A DNA stretch of 64,000 nucleotides from Pycnopodia helianthoides. Taxonomy: Eukaryota > Echinodermata > Asteroidea > Forcipulatida > Asteriidae. The stretch covers positions 2,666,001-2,730,000 of the forward strand of contig CM063261.1 of the NCBI GenBank assembly GCA_032158295.1, given 5' to 3'. The position numbers and the translations under genes are program-made. Shown here piece by piece: positions 44,585 to 56,840 of this stretch; position 1 is the stretch's first letter; each line of letters starts with the position of its first letter. The notes beneath the pieces are model-generated. The model did not search any database. It was not told the DNA's origin and saw only the letters and a list, made by a program, of their open reading frames with translations.

Positions 44585-47500
44585 CTGAAATTGAAGCATG
44601 AGACCCACTTTGAATTAGTTTATAGAATTGTTGTGATGTGATATAGAAAACGGACAAAATGAAATGCAAGTTCAGGCTTGGATTCCATCCACTGACGTTA
44701 GGTGGCAGCAGACCTACCATTAGCTCACATTTCGAGAACCCCCCCACCCCCACCCCCAGATTTACCAGGTGTTAAAGTCTGCCGCCACCAAGAGCCCCAA
44801 GAGGTATCCCATTCCGAAACAATGTGCTTTTAAGCCACATGGTTAGAAAGTTGGAGCAAAGTACAGTAGGAGCCAGTATCCAAACCTCCACCCACACGAT
44901 ATAATTAGGCCTACATAACAGACTGATACTATAGGCCTAGTAAAGAAAATAAATATCTGGAGGGCTGGACATGCCAGCATGTCCAGACAGCTTTTGTTGG
45001 TCAATATGGGGCAAACCAACAGTAATGCTGACCACCCAACAAATGGCCAGACACAACTGGGAAAAATTAGCCAGTCAATATATAATACTATACAGCCAGT
45101 CAAATATAACTAAAGGACAAAGTGGTCAATATATTCGACACTCAATCAATAATGCAGTTATAATGGGGTCATTATAGTTACTGGGGTCATTATAAACTTT
45201 GGGGCAATTGTTTAATCCTGGCCCTGAACACAAATATACAGATGTAATAATACAAGCAAAGATAAATCAACACATTTATAGAAACTTTGATGGATGAGGC
45301 ACCAATGGCATTTTGACCACCAGAGAAACAAAATACAATGCAGTTGAAAGAAAGATATATTCACACTTTTAATGGTCAAATCACACAATAGGGCAAACAA
45401 TGTTATAATGACCATTGGAAAGACAAAATCTGAAATATAAGATAGTTTGTGCAGCACCTCAAACAATCAATATACAGAATAAGGCCATTAATGTAAAAAT
45501 ATGATTAAAAAGACAACATAATGATATTCGAGCCTCTGGTCAATATACTGGTTTGGGCCAATGTATATGCAAAAGTGACCAGCTGGCAGGAAAAAAAGGG
45601 AAAATAACACAGATTTCACACAATATAAAATAACAGCATTATTGGCCACATGACAAAAAAGTAAATAAACAAAACAATTATATTTTGCCTCGTCAGTCAA
45701 TATACTGAGTAAGGCAGTCAATATACCGAGTAAGGCTATTGCTATGTTGCCTGCAGGACAGAAACATTAACATTCAATACACTTGGTCAGACGAATAGAT
45801 CATGTTTATGCAATTACTGCCCACAAGGTGGACATTGGGTAGTTAGTTATAATTGCACTCACCAGTCAATAAACTGAGTAAGGCCAATGTTATATTGCCC
45901 CCACACACAAAAATCTTTTAAAAGGGGGATTGCGCTTACCAGTTAAGACAGTGGCTTACCAGTTAAGACACTGCTTGAGACCAAGATTATTGCCTCAAAA
46001 ACAAATAAAAGAAGAAGATTGCATTCACCAGTCGATATACTGATTGGGGCCAGTGTTATATTGCCCCCCAAGACAAAAATTAAAAGGGTTATAAATGGAG
46101 AATGCGCTCACCGGTCAATATACTGGGTGAGGCGGACATACGCTATGCAGGCGGCATCGTCACCAATCAGATGTACATGGGGATGTAGGATGGTAGTGTT
46201 GCGTGCCCTGTTGTTCTTAGACAGTACTGCAAAGGCAAAAGCCAGACGGCGTTTTTCAGACTCTTTCATGCTTTGACCACTGAAACCACTAGGACCACTG
46301 GCGTAGGGTTGGGCTGAGGCTGTAGCATTGCATGCCAGAATAATCCAGACAATGGATTTAGTACACCATCCACAAGTGCCATGCCCTTTCTCATCAAATT
46401 TCGTTTTTTTTCTGTTTTTTGTTTTTTTTTCAAAAAGTTTCATTGATTATAATCGATCTGTTATCGATAGGAATTTTGTTACGATTAGTAAATGCGGAGG
46501 TTAAAAGTTCTGGAGTGATTGTTCCCTTTGCGTCTGTTTTTCCCTCGCTTTTTTTTGACGAGTTGACTAACTACCATCCATTAGATGAAGCACTTAGGGT
46601 TGATGTCTTGCTTATAGGGACTGAGCTGGCATTACCAGGATTCGAACCCAAACTCTGTTACCAACAGACCATGAGTACGACACACTTGACCATTCGACCA
46701 AGGTGCTCCATAAATACTTAGCTTTCATTCAAAAAATCTTCTGTCTGCGGTCTTTTGAAAAAGGTTTTTGCCACTCAAAACCACAAGCCTGAACAGCGTG
46801 ATCTCTTTCTTGATTGTTGTTGTATTATTGTTTTGTTTTGGTTTTTTTGTTTCAAACGAGGCTGAAAGCCAGAGATAAAGATGTTTAATAATTCAAAAGA
46901 AGAAAAAAAACTGCAAAGGAACCACTCACAATTCCTGTAAGATGGCATTGATCTTCAATGAGAACTTCTACGTGTTAGTAACACCAAACTACACTCTAAG
47001 AGTTTGTGTTAGAATTTGTGTGTCAAAAAAAAATGACTCTCTTTAGCGTATTATTTTTGATTCATGCTTCCTTTTCCGTCACAGGTATGTTCTCTATTTG
47101 GCTGTGGAATTTGTGTTTTGGAAACTGCTAAAGCGTCGGCAATCGAAGGGTAAGGATTTGAAACACAACAAGGGGGGAGAGTTTTGAAATATAAAGAAAG
47201 GAATCGATAAAAGAACGATTACAAATTCTAAACAATTGAATTTTGGAAGTTGTAAAAAGGCACAGCACGATTTATACTCGTTAACTTTGTTACAACATCT
47301 GACTTCTTGAGATTCCGCAAAAAGACACAACAACAAATCAATTATGTTTTCAAACTCAGAAACTATCTTGAAATTTGTAATGCTGTATGGACTTCTTCGG
47401 AAGCAGTGTTGTAACAAAATCCTTCTACAATGCATGCAAATCATCAAATCAGAAAAAATTGTATCAAAGGTTACTTTAATAGGTCAAATTAAAAACTATT

Positions 47501-50500
47501 CTATACAATAATCCGAGTGACAAGGAAGGTGTATTGTTCTAAAGGAGAAAAGAAAACAAACAATTGTTCGATCCGGAATTAAGACTAATGGAAACAATTG
47601 CCGATCCGGAATTAAGACTAATTGAAAACAAGTGCAGATAAAACAAAAATTTCCTTCAAAATGATGAGAGGAGGAACATAAGAGGTAACTTTCTCATCAA
47701 ACTTCAGCATATAGTTTAGTAATCTTCACACCCCAATTGGTGGATACCATTTGAAAGCTGCTACAATCGCAGTTTTGAAAAAAAGTATTATCTTTACTTG
47801 GTGGGTGGTTCGAATTTCTGTTTTTGAAGTGTAACTTCCTTTCTTGTCACTACTAGAAGACGTTGAGCAGGATTAATCCTATGTGACTAGCACTCACTAA
47901 GGTCTCAAAAAAAAGGCCAGCTTGCACCTCTTTACACTTGTTTTTTTTTAAAGAGGAGCAAATTCGTGTTTTTTTTTTAATGTGCATTTCAAAACGAAGA
48001 ATAATTGTTCAAGACTTGAAAAATCATCCTTTAAATATCAACTCCATAATAAATCCATGCAAACAAACAACAAAAAGAAACGTTAGTTTTCTTAACTTTT
48101 CTTACAAACTGTAAGAGGGAAACTACAGATTTTGCCTGGATACGAATTTTGAAACGAATATCAACAGAACGTTCTTCAGACACAAAATCAAGAAGTTTTG
48201 AGACAAAGTCATCATAAATGCTTAACTTGTAAAGTAAGGAACAAATTGCATAAAAAGATAAAAATTAAAACAGTTATTCAAAATTGTTAATAATCGATTA
48301 TAATCAATTATCTGTAGAAATTGTTCTAACACAAAACATTCATGGAGACATTAAGGTTGGACAGTTCATGCAATTTTGATGGAAATACGAAATAAAAACA
48401 GTTCATTCCCGTGTGCAATGTACTAAAACCATTGTCTGGTAAATCATACAGCATGCATGCTGCGAGTCTCTGAATCAACCGGTGAAGCATGGGATCAACT
48501 TGGATATCAACAACTATCCACTCAGACGTGACAACTAATATCCACTTGTTAAATCAACTACTTTAGTTGATGTCCACAACAACTTTTGCATTTTTTCTCA
48601 ATTGCTGACCTATAGACTATTCCATTAATAGTTGGTTAACCTCATTCTTGTGAGTTGAGATCAACTGTTTTGGTGGATGTTTTTGTTGATGTTGATCCAC
48701 TCTAAGCCATCCACTAGCTTACTGGTTATCCTTATTTTTACTTACCATTGATTCTGGTATTGTTTATGCTTGGGTAAAAAAAAAGTGCAGTACATCAACA
48801 GAAAGAGACAACGCTCAGTTTGGCGAAGCGAAGCACTAATTAGTTCTTGGATGCCTGTATCAGATCTGATGGGTCAGATCGGTCGGTTGGGGTAGGGGGT
48901 GGGTTGCGGTTGGGTGTGGCTTTTGGGTGGGTAAAAGGTAAGATAAGGTAGGGTTTGATTGGATGGGTGGCAGTTAGAGGAACAGGAAAGTAGATACAGA
49001 TGGGAAATGCATGGGCGTGGCTGAAGGGCGTGGCTGAAAACACTGACAGTCTTCCTCTAACTGCATCCCCCACACCACCCCACCCCAGCTCTAGCTGTTG
49101 ATTTGTACTGCACTTTCTTTCCACTGTAGCATACTGATCAATACATTAAACTTACCCAATTGTTTACAGGGAAGGGTGACACATATATTCATTCCACATC
49201 AATGCTGCATGCATTTAATTGCCAGTGGCCCTAGTAAATCGCTTACAACAATAATATCATTAATAACAACAATAATGAGATTGGTGAAAACGACCCAAGC
49301 ACGGGTGAGTGCCTGTACTTAGATCAGGATTCAAGAGCGGGGAAAAAAAAATGTTTAAAACCTATCCAAAAAGTGACAACATTTCAATACATGTTTAAAA
49401 CGGGAATTGAAGTTGGAATCAAACAACAAGGTTAAGGACACATAATGTGTCTCTTCATGAGGCAGAATGTACATGACCAAGTTTCATTGAGATTGTTAAG
49501 TTGTTTCTAGTAACAGTAACTAGCGAGGAACAAGTAACAAGATGAGGATAACAGAAGAAAAAATTGCACAATTAATGTTTAGTCCCTGGGGATAACCGGG
49601 GTTCCTTGGCAGAGGACCCTCTGAAATGCAGTGAAACTTGGGATAAGAAAATAAATAAATAAAATAACCAAAAAATATTCTTGGGGGAATGTAGCACAAC
49701 TTGGCGTCATATCTAATTTGAAGAAATCAACCGAGAGTAGAACATTAAGTTGTCTTTTTCGGAGATGAAACAACAAAATCAAATTATTCATGGCAACAAA
49801 ACAAACAAGGAAGAAACTTAAAGATTTCAATTCATTTGAGCTCCTTGAATTTTTTTCGGGGGGGGGAATGTGGTAGTTTGTCAAGGATTATTCAATTATG
49901 AGGCTGCAACTGGCCCCAAAAAATAAATAAATGTAAATATTGGCAGTTGACCAAAAAAACATGTTTATTATCTGAGGGAGGGGCTTGAAAATTTGATCGA
50001 AAAAAGACCGAGGAAAAAGAGATGGTAAGAAAATGAAAACAGTAGGATTTTATCTGTTTTAATGTTTATTTTGAATTAATTCAAGCAGGCTAAATGAAAC
50101 TTTTAAGGAGTATCAGCCATCAGAAACTCCCAAGATGTCTTCAAGACATAGTGATAACACAAATACCCCCCACCCCACTTAACCAAGGAACCTCCCGAAT
50201 CTCAAAAATAAATATATGTACATAAAACATAATACACAAAAAAAATCACAGATATCTGATCAGCGCTTGGATCCGTAGATTTCCAAGAAGTTGTAAATAA
50301 TGCAGTAAATGACTTGCAAAGTTAAGTACAAAAATGCTGTAAAAAAAGTGTATTTTGCAGCCACAAAATGTTGCACACATTTGCTATTAATGACTGATGA
50401 AGAAAACAAAAACCTCAGTTGAAATCAGACAAGTGATGACTTGGCCACTTTCCAACACAAGAGGGCACCATAACATCTGACTGCATCACCAACACCAACG

Positions 50501-52450
50501 CCTTTTTTTTCACAATAAGTCACATACTGACATCAACTACACAAAACTGGACTTATCACTTCACAATGTGGCACTGAGCATTACACAAACATGAATAATT
50601 CATGAGGGAGTGAGGAGTGTTCAACATACCATTGTCAAAGTAGAATCTATGGAAATCCATTCCCTCAACTAAATTCCCAAATGCCTCTGGTTCAAAGCAG
50701 GTCATGTGGGGATCACACATCTTCCTAGAAAGAGAAAGACAAAGAATAACTATAATAAAAAAACTAGATTTCTGTTGGCATCACCAAAAAAAAAAAATCT
50801 GTGACAAAAGAAACTTTGCATCGTAATTTTTCTTTTCTTTCTTTTTCATAAACACTTGGAACTTTGTGATGTGCAGACAGAGTTGACCATAATTGAATCC
50901 TATTATTTGGTTTTATACCCTTACACCAATGTTTGTAAAGCACTGTGTACCCAGTACTTTTCAAAGTCCTGTATAAAAAAAATACACAGGCATATTAATC
51001 GGGAGGGATTCAAACCCAGACCATTCTAGAGTAGATGCCTTGCCACTAAACCATGAAGATTGACCAGTAGCTAGAGGCAGTTCGAATCCTGTATTTCAGC
51101 AGCGGGTATGACAACAGTATAACAAACGTTAAAGTTGCATCGAGAATAAAGCATATCAAAATAAGAATAGTTAGAGCTGTTTAACCCTTCAGAGACCATT
51201 CAAATGACCATCACCACACGCCCAGACATCATGGCTAATATTGTTCAGTTTTTGACACGACTTTTTCTTGTTTTCTTGTGCTGCTGGGTTATCGTGAGCT
51301 TGCTAGATAACCAGTCTGTTTATAGTTAACTAAACCAGCTGTTTATAGTTAACTAAACCAGTCTGTTTATAGTTAACTAATAGCTAGCGATTCAAACTCT
51401 CTCCTAGGTTAATTCTTACGTGTATCCTTCAAAGTCTCCATTGTTGATGACTTCAATCAGAGCTTCTGTCATTTTGATCACCTCGACCTTACGAGCTGAG
51501 GATAGAACACATACAAACCAAGTTCTCAAATCAATTCTCATTTGTTAGAAGTGGCAGTTTTTAAAAAAGGGGCAGTTTCATTCCGCCCTGCCCATCCAAG
51601 CAACGCCCCTATGCTCGTCCACCCTCCTGTCCAATCGGTGGCAGCTTGTATACAATTTCTATCAGTTCACAGAAATTTCAAAGTGTCAGCCTTTTGGACA
51701 GTGGTTGTATAATGCATAAAGGGTGTGGAGGCTATGGATTGGGGGTGGTCTAATTAGAGGGATATTGAACCGCTGTGTCTGGTGCCAGAATTAGTTACGA
51801 GGTGAGGCACGGTCTATCCTTTACTTTTTAAGTGACTAGCCAGCGGGACCAGTTAGCATAGTTGTTTTACTAGTCCAGTATAACTGGTCCACGTCTATAT
51901 GAATATGCAGTGATTTATAATGAATATTCATGTGGCTTTGGGAAGCAATGAACTAGCCAGCCGGGTCGCTTAAAGCACATGTACAACATTGGTAGTTTTC
52001 GAAGACTAGTATCCGCACTTTATGTGAAGCAACATATACATGAAATAACAAGCCTAAGTTAAGCTCAATCAGTCTTTGGGGTCTTGAGAAAACAGTGAAA
52101 AACCTGTGATATGCTTTCACTGTTTTCAAACATTGGGTTTTGGATACGCCTGATAAGGACTAACTGTTTTACTCATTTCCTAAAAAACATGGCATTTCAA
52201 GCAAAACTGTTTCAAGAGACGTTTTTTCACCATGACCATCTTTATACCATGTAAGTTATGTGCATATTGAACATTTATATTTTCAAACTTACCAATGTTC
52301 TACACACCCTTTAAAAGATAAAGTCTTAAAAAAAAAGACCACTGGCGGGGGGGGGGCTTGTTTTCATACCTTTAGTATCGTCATCTTCAACCACTAAACT
52401 CTCTTGCGATTCTTTGATATCGTTGTCTTTCTTAACCACAGTCTTCCCAC
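44467..52450 (-). CDS. CAMK2: Calcium/calmodulin-dependent protein kinase II, C-terminal part (variable linker and hub domain)
   Basis: Five exons on - join in frame to about 160 residues ending in TAG. The sequence runs [15 protein letters not shown] (linker), [72 protein letters not shown] and [17 protein letters not shown], ending [13 protein letters not shown]. This matches the CaMKII association domain along its whole ~134 residues. In the family the hub assembles 12-14 kinase subunits into the holoenzyme. Arginines in AYVRLTQY and SEETRVW are kept. Exon sizes 76 and 95 bp and intron phases fit the conserved CaMKII gene structure as I know it. The kinase and regulatory exons were not found and should lie beyond 64000. 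Confidence 0.95.
44585..46111 (-). other. CAMK2: CaMKII intron with exon-end-like array
   Basis: Begins GTGAGC on - and ends 'tttcag'. From about 45450 to 46111 it contains degenerate copies of the end of the preceding exon together with its donor site (see findings). The remainder shows related 'gtcaata' motifs at lower similarity. Confidence 0.8.
45461..46111 (-). repeat. Degenerate ~80-bp array resembling the CaMKII exon end
   Basis: The core 'gtcaatatactg' with flanking 'ctcacc' and 'aaggccaatgttatattgcc' recurs at 45467, 45540, 45697, 45718, 45866 and 46032, and weakly at 45774, 45943 and 45963. The real exon end has it at 46115. Main spacings are close to 80 or 160 bp. On -, the copies read as the CTCACCCAGTATATTGAC exon end plus a GTGAG-like donor. 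Confidence 0.7.
46112..46226 (-). CDS. CAMK2: CaMKII hub exon ([11 protein letters not shown]...RLTQYID)
   Basis: 115 bp between 'cctttgcag' and GTGAGC. Starts with TA completing a Val codon and ends with CG of a split Arg codon. Encodes [20 protein letters not shown] and [17 protein letters not shown], the most conserved stretch of the hub. Confidence 0.96.
46560..46710 (-). mobile_element. tRNA-like SINE relic in CaMKII intron
   Basis: 'accaggattcgaacccaaac' is an inverted pol III B box followed by 'cattcgaccaaggtgctcc', as in the tRNA-like end of the SINE-like family at 33270, 33888 and 56476. Confidence 0.55.
47561..47628. repeat. 34-bp direct duplication
   Basis: 'caattgttcgatccggaatt...' and 'caattgccgatccggaatta...' are two adjacent 34-bp units with a few changes, within a CaMKII intron. 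Confidence 0.85.
50630..50724 (-). CDS. CAMK2: CaMKII hub exon ([15 protein letters not shown]...FYFDN)
   Basis: 95 bp between 'ctttctag' and GTATGT. Encodes [20 protein letters not shown] then [11 protein letters not shown], matching the CDPxxTxFEPEALGNLVEG signature of CaMKII. It ends with the first base of a Val codon. Phe replaces the usual Leu in EPEAL. Confidence 0.96.
50940..51065 (-). mobile_element. tRNA-like SINE relic
   Basis: 'cgggagggattcaaacccag' is an inverted B-box-like block, followed by 'gccttgccactaaaccatga'. It lies in the intron between two CaMKII hub exons. Confidence 0.45.
51309..51380. repeat. Three tandem ~24-bp units with AGTTAACT palindromes
   Basis: Three near-identical copies of 'ccagtctgtttatagttaac' plus 'taaa', starting about 40 bp downstream of a CaMKII donor site on -. 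Confidence 0.92.
51420..51495 (-). CDS. CAMK2: CaMKII hub exon ([25 protein letters not shown])
   Basis: 76 bp between 'ctatcctcag' and GTAAGA. It begins with CT completing Ala and ends with AC of a split Thr codon. Encodes the first helix of the association domain, equivalent to ARKQEIIKxTEQLIEAxNNG in known CaMKII. Introns on both sides have the phases expected for this conserved exon. Confidence 0.96.
52000..52312 (+). repeat. Diverged relative of TIR family A
   Basis: 'gtgaaaaacctg', 'aaacatggcatttcaagcaa', 'actgtttcaagagacgtttt' and 'accatgtaagtt' occur in the same order as in family A, with overall low identity and changed ends. Located in the CaMKII intron between 51496 and 52369. Confidence 0.6.
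52370..52450 (-). CDS. CAMK2: CaMKII variable-linker exon (cassette type)
   Basis: Encodes [20 protein letters not shown] then EDDDTK, ending in phase 1 before GTATGA. It is equivalent to the KESTESSNTTIEDEDxK linker exon of known CaMKII. The length is 81 bp with phase 1 at both ends, so skipping would keep the frame; vertebrate CaMKII linkers are alternatively spliced at such exons. The acceptor is a tandem AAGCAG, so the exon may also begin at 52453 (84 bp), adding one residue. Confidence 0.88.
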
Positions 52451-54329
52451 CTGCTTTACAAAAGACCAACAACCTCGTCAGATCGTAAGAAATTAACCAA
52501 ACACAATATAAACAAAACTAACAATTTGGTTTCTCTATATTAACATGCCATAAAAATTTACATTTTTTTCTTAGTGGATGGATAAATTCATTTCAGATTA
52601 TTAATCACAGGGTTTAGCTTTTGATTAAAATGTTTGAAGTTTAAACATCAGCTACATGCATATTGGAGCTTTGTTTTAACTATGCAGAATGACTGATTGT
52701 TTGAAAAAACAGTTCTATTATTTGCACTGGATAACTAGATTTCTAAAATTTAGAGTTAGTTTGTATGAATATTATTTCAAATGGTTTAGGTACAAAGTTT
52801 TTAACAAAGAAGAATTAGTTTTTGAATAGTTAGAGAGAAACAAAGAATTAGAATTTCAAATGTTCTTTCACCGGTTGCTTTTGAAAATCAAAACAAGGAA
52901 AGTTAGATTATCATTAACAAACCTTATATATACTAAACTAAATCCCTTCAAACCACAACTTTTTTGCAAGTTACTTGAAAACGCAGAAGTTAGATCAGGA
53001 AAAGTTGAAAGATAAAAGTCAAGCTGTAAAAAATGGAAATGTATGTCCAGCTATAAAGTACATCGGTGCTAGCGTTTTTAGATTGAATACAGATAAATGA
53101 GATGAGGCGTTATTAGTGCACTCTCCTTATTAATCACTACAGATAGCGTCTGCTTCGGGGTTGATAATGCATACTCAATCAAATATCCAAGTCGTCTCAT
53201 CATTTTTTTTGTCTTCTAATGAGTAAATTTAGAACTGAACTATAAGAACAATTTTTGGTATCAGTCATCAGTTCATGTTTCTGTTTCATAGTTGACCATT
53301 GAACTGATGAAAGCATCGCTGAACAATTTGGAATGAATGAATGGATCTGTCATCCATGAATTGAATTTGAATTAAACAGATAACACGACAATTTTTATCA
53401 ATATCGTCAGAGGTTTGGATTCTTTTCCGAGTAAGCTGTCCACCTTAACAGTGTTGAAGTTGGACAAGGTGAGAGAATATGCACTATATACCCTGAATTG
53501 TTTTTTAAGAGTGGTTTTTTCGTGTCATGAGTGCTTCTCGATATGACTTTACATAGGCAGGAGGAAAAGTGGATGAACAAGATGAGTGTCCGTTTGTTAG
53601 CGACTGCTCATTGTGAAAGTTTAACATCACCACAGTCAACTTTAAACACAGCATTATCCAGTCTTGGAATGTCACCAAGAACATTCGAGTATATACAGGA
53701 AATCTATATGTTCTGATTGCCCAACGAGTATTTCCTTAAAGTCGTAAATAACAACTGTTTCAATACTTCCTCTATACATTTCCCTCCATTGGTTTTAATT
53801 AATTAATGTTTGAAAGTACGGTTAACAAATCGTTCGTTAAGATAAACTCCCCAACTTAAAAAACTGTCTCTGGGAATGAAACAATCATGCATTTTTTTAA
53901 AGGGGATGAGGGAAAATATTGTTAAAAGCAGATTATATCTCAAACAGGTCACTTCCTTCGTCTACAAAATACTCAAATCATCAAACTGAATGTCGTAACC
54001 AGCTCTGACATCACCATGGAGGGGGGTTAAACCAGTTATACAATAGTCTATCGGCTGGGGAATTCACCATGCAGATCATGCTTTGCTAAAAAGAATACCA
54101 TAAAAAAACAAAAACTAACCAAAAAACTAAAAAAAATTCACTGAGGGAAAATGAATTTAAAAGATACATATAACCTATTAAAGTAAATAGTTATGAATTG
54201 AATTTTAAAAAAAAGTTTGTATTCTAAATGTTGGAAGAATTCCTGGGAAAGCTCGTAAGTTGAAGACTTAAATTTACATCGCGGTTAAAATGTGGATTAA
54301 GTAATAAACCACCTGGGCAACTGACTGGA

Positions 54330-54745
54330 CAAATTTTAAATAATTTTGGGTCGAACAAAGAAAAATTGACTAATGTGGGACTTGAACCTGTGTCCTCCGC
54401 ATGAACGTGTTGGCACTCTACCAACCGAGCTATGTATCTAGCCCTAATGTTGGCAGTCTCCCTATTTTGTCAAAATCTTTGTTCGAGGGTGCTAGTCAGA
54501 AGCCATTCAACCTGTAACTGTCGTATAGCCAGGAATCACACCCAAGTTTATAATACAACCTGGGAAGCGACAGCAGAGATATCACCTTAAGGGGATGCGA
54601 CTTTTTAAATACCAAGTAATGAACCACAAAGGAAACTGACTGGACACATTAGAACTACATAGCTCAGTTGGTAGAGTGCCGGCACGTTAATCCGGAGGTC
54701 GCAGGTTCAAGTCCCACTCTTGTCAATTTGTCTTTGTTCAACCCA
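54330..54745. mobile_element. Composite tRNA-like SINE with one inverted head
   Basis: A - module (54335-54470), a ~170-bp core (54480-54650) and a + module (54655-54745). The + module shows 'tagctcagttggtagagtgc' (A box) and 'ggttcaagtccca' (B box). The core matches 35695-35850. The acceptor stem does not pair, so it is not called a tRNA gene. Confidence 0.78.
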
Positions 54746-56475
54746 AATAGGTTTAGATGTTTGAATGGATGGTAGCTTCCCTCCGAGAGACTATAGCCCA
54801 AGACCAACTTCCTGAGTGTCATCAAGAACAGCCTCAAGCAATGTGGCGTTAACTCTCAACAACACTACAGACTTGCAGGAGTTGAGGTGGCTAGTGTCAA
54901 ATAAGAAAGCGGAGAAATAAGATCCTTCTACTAACACCTTTAGCTACCTACACTTCAGACGGAGAAGAATGACGTATTTCTTTAATCAGTGTGACTGACT
55001 GATAAGATGTTACTTTTTAGCTGTTTTAGATTTAGCAGACAGTTTGAGAAGTTTATCGACTAGTTCCACAGAAATGGCGAATTATCCATACTTTTCTTTG
55101 CAAATGATTTTGAAAGAAATATACTTTTAAATGTAGAATTTGTGACTGCACAAAATCACCTTTTAGCTATTGTTTTAGATTTGCGTATGGAGTCAGTTAA
55201 AACTATCTTTGAGCCAAAAAATAAATAAAAATGCTCCCAGCTAGAACCTTTCTCGGGGTAAAAACTGCTAATGAAAAAGCTTTTAAGTCAAGTGTGACTC
55301 GGTTTGATCAATTTATAATTATGTGCTGGCTTCACCACTGACAAATCACCCCTCTGAGCAAGATCTCGTTAGCGAGACAGTAAAACAAAACCCACACCTA
55401 ACAGGCTAATTTAAGTCACAACTGAGCTGTTTAAAAGGTCCAATAAACTATCGGCAAATCACAGCGGTATGGTCCGATGGTGGGAACCCCTTCTGCCTTA
55501 AGAAAAAAAACGTCAAGTTTTATATTTTATTTCATCGGGGCCCCACTTGCTCTTCCAATGAAAGGAAAGTACACCAGTGGTTTTAGGAAGAGTAAATTAC
55601 TTCCCATCTGCTAGTTTTCAATAAAAAAAACACCATCCAACTTATGAAAATTTCATCAAATTTGATGGCCATATTTTAGTATTAAAAAAAACCCAGTTAA
55701 AAACAGCTTAGAATTTGTCAGAAATTTTTTGCATATTCATACCAGGTTTATTTTGATTGTGGCAATCAAATTAAGCAATTGGTGATTTGAACATTCTTCA
55801 AATGGTTCTTCCAGAACTTTGACAGTGTTTCAGACTGAAATATTTCTCTGGATGGATTGGTAGTGGCATGGACTTCTATAATGGGTGATCTTTCAGATTG
55901 AAAGCTTGTTAGCTCGTCGCTTGACACTAACTTATCAATCCAATACTTTCAAGTTGTTTACAACTCTTTGCAGCAACAGAACTTTTAGATGAAAGTTTGC
56001 GAGAAAAATGAGTCTGATCCCTTTTTATTTAACGAAAATCCACGTACATTAAGGTAGAGAGTACAGGGAACACAACCTGATGGTAACAGAACAAAGTCTG
56101 CAATCCTCTGCTAATAATTACAAAAATGCCCTCTTTTGAAAAAAGCCGACCGTCACCAGTTCATTTTAAAAGCATCACAGAAATCAAACAGTAATGACTC
56201 GCTTTACATAAATCAATCTATTATTAAAGTCAGTTTTAAAAATACCACTTGGTTAGTGTTCAGCCGAAACCATGCAAGTTTACTTTCTAAACCCCAAAAC
56301 AAATATCGGTTCGTTTAAAAACATCAAAAAAATGTCCAAAAGATCAAATGCATATGCAGTAGATTTCAAAATTCATGTAGTAAAACAACCTCATTACAGA
56401 GTCTTATAAACATAAAGATGAGATTCAGATAAAGACCAACGGCAGAAATTACAAAAAATTTTCAAGACTTTTATG

Positions 56476-56840
56476 ATAATAAATAATAGAACGTAGTTCT
56501 TATATAGTGCTTTATCACACACGATGGGTGTCTCAAGAAAAAACTTGTAAAAACCTTTTCACCTTAAGGCTTTGGGGTGGGTCTCTCAAACTGCTGCCTT
56601 GCACTTTACCATCTACATGTTGTTGTTCTTTTTGTCATAGCTGGATTTTGTCTATGGGCATCTCAAAGTGCTTATTAATAATTCATGTTTTGTCGAGACT
56701 GGTTTTGGAAGTTTCTGAATATTGAGATTTTTAAAAGGACACAAGTGTCAAGAACGGGACTTGAACCCAAACTCTGCTGATCAGAGACACCAGAGCTGAG
56801 ATCCAGACCGTTTGACCGCTCGACCTTGACACGCCATGAC
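56476..56840 (-). mobile_element. SINE-like repeat, copy 3
   Basis: 'cgtagttcttatatagtgct' at the left and 'gtcaagaacgggacttgaac' with 'tttgaccgctcgaccttgac' at the right, the same order as the copies at 33270 and 33888. Within the CaMKII upstream region. Confidence 0.65.

Larger units (their letters stand above)
46227..50629 (-). other. CAMK2: CaMKII intron (4.4 kb)
   Basis: Starts GTATGT and ends 'tttgcag' on -. It contains a SINE-like relic (46560-46710), a 34-bp direct duplication (47561-47628), and paired 'gggcgtggctga' motifs near 49013-49037. Reading frames here, including a 94-codon one on - at 48840-49124, have no recognised domain or conserved splice context. Confidence 0.75.

Noticed and set aside
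53531..53716. 61-codon frame on +
   Set aside because: Antisense to the presumed CaMKII intron, with no recognisable motif.
54655..54745. Possible tRNA gene
   Set aside because: A and B boxes are present but the acceptor stem does not pair, and the same module recurs inside a dispersed repeat.
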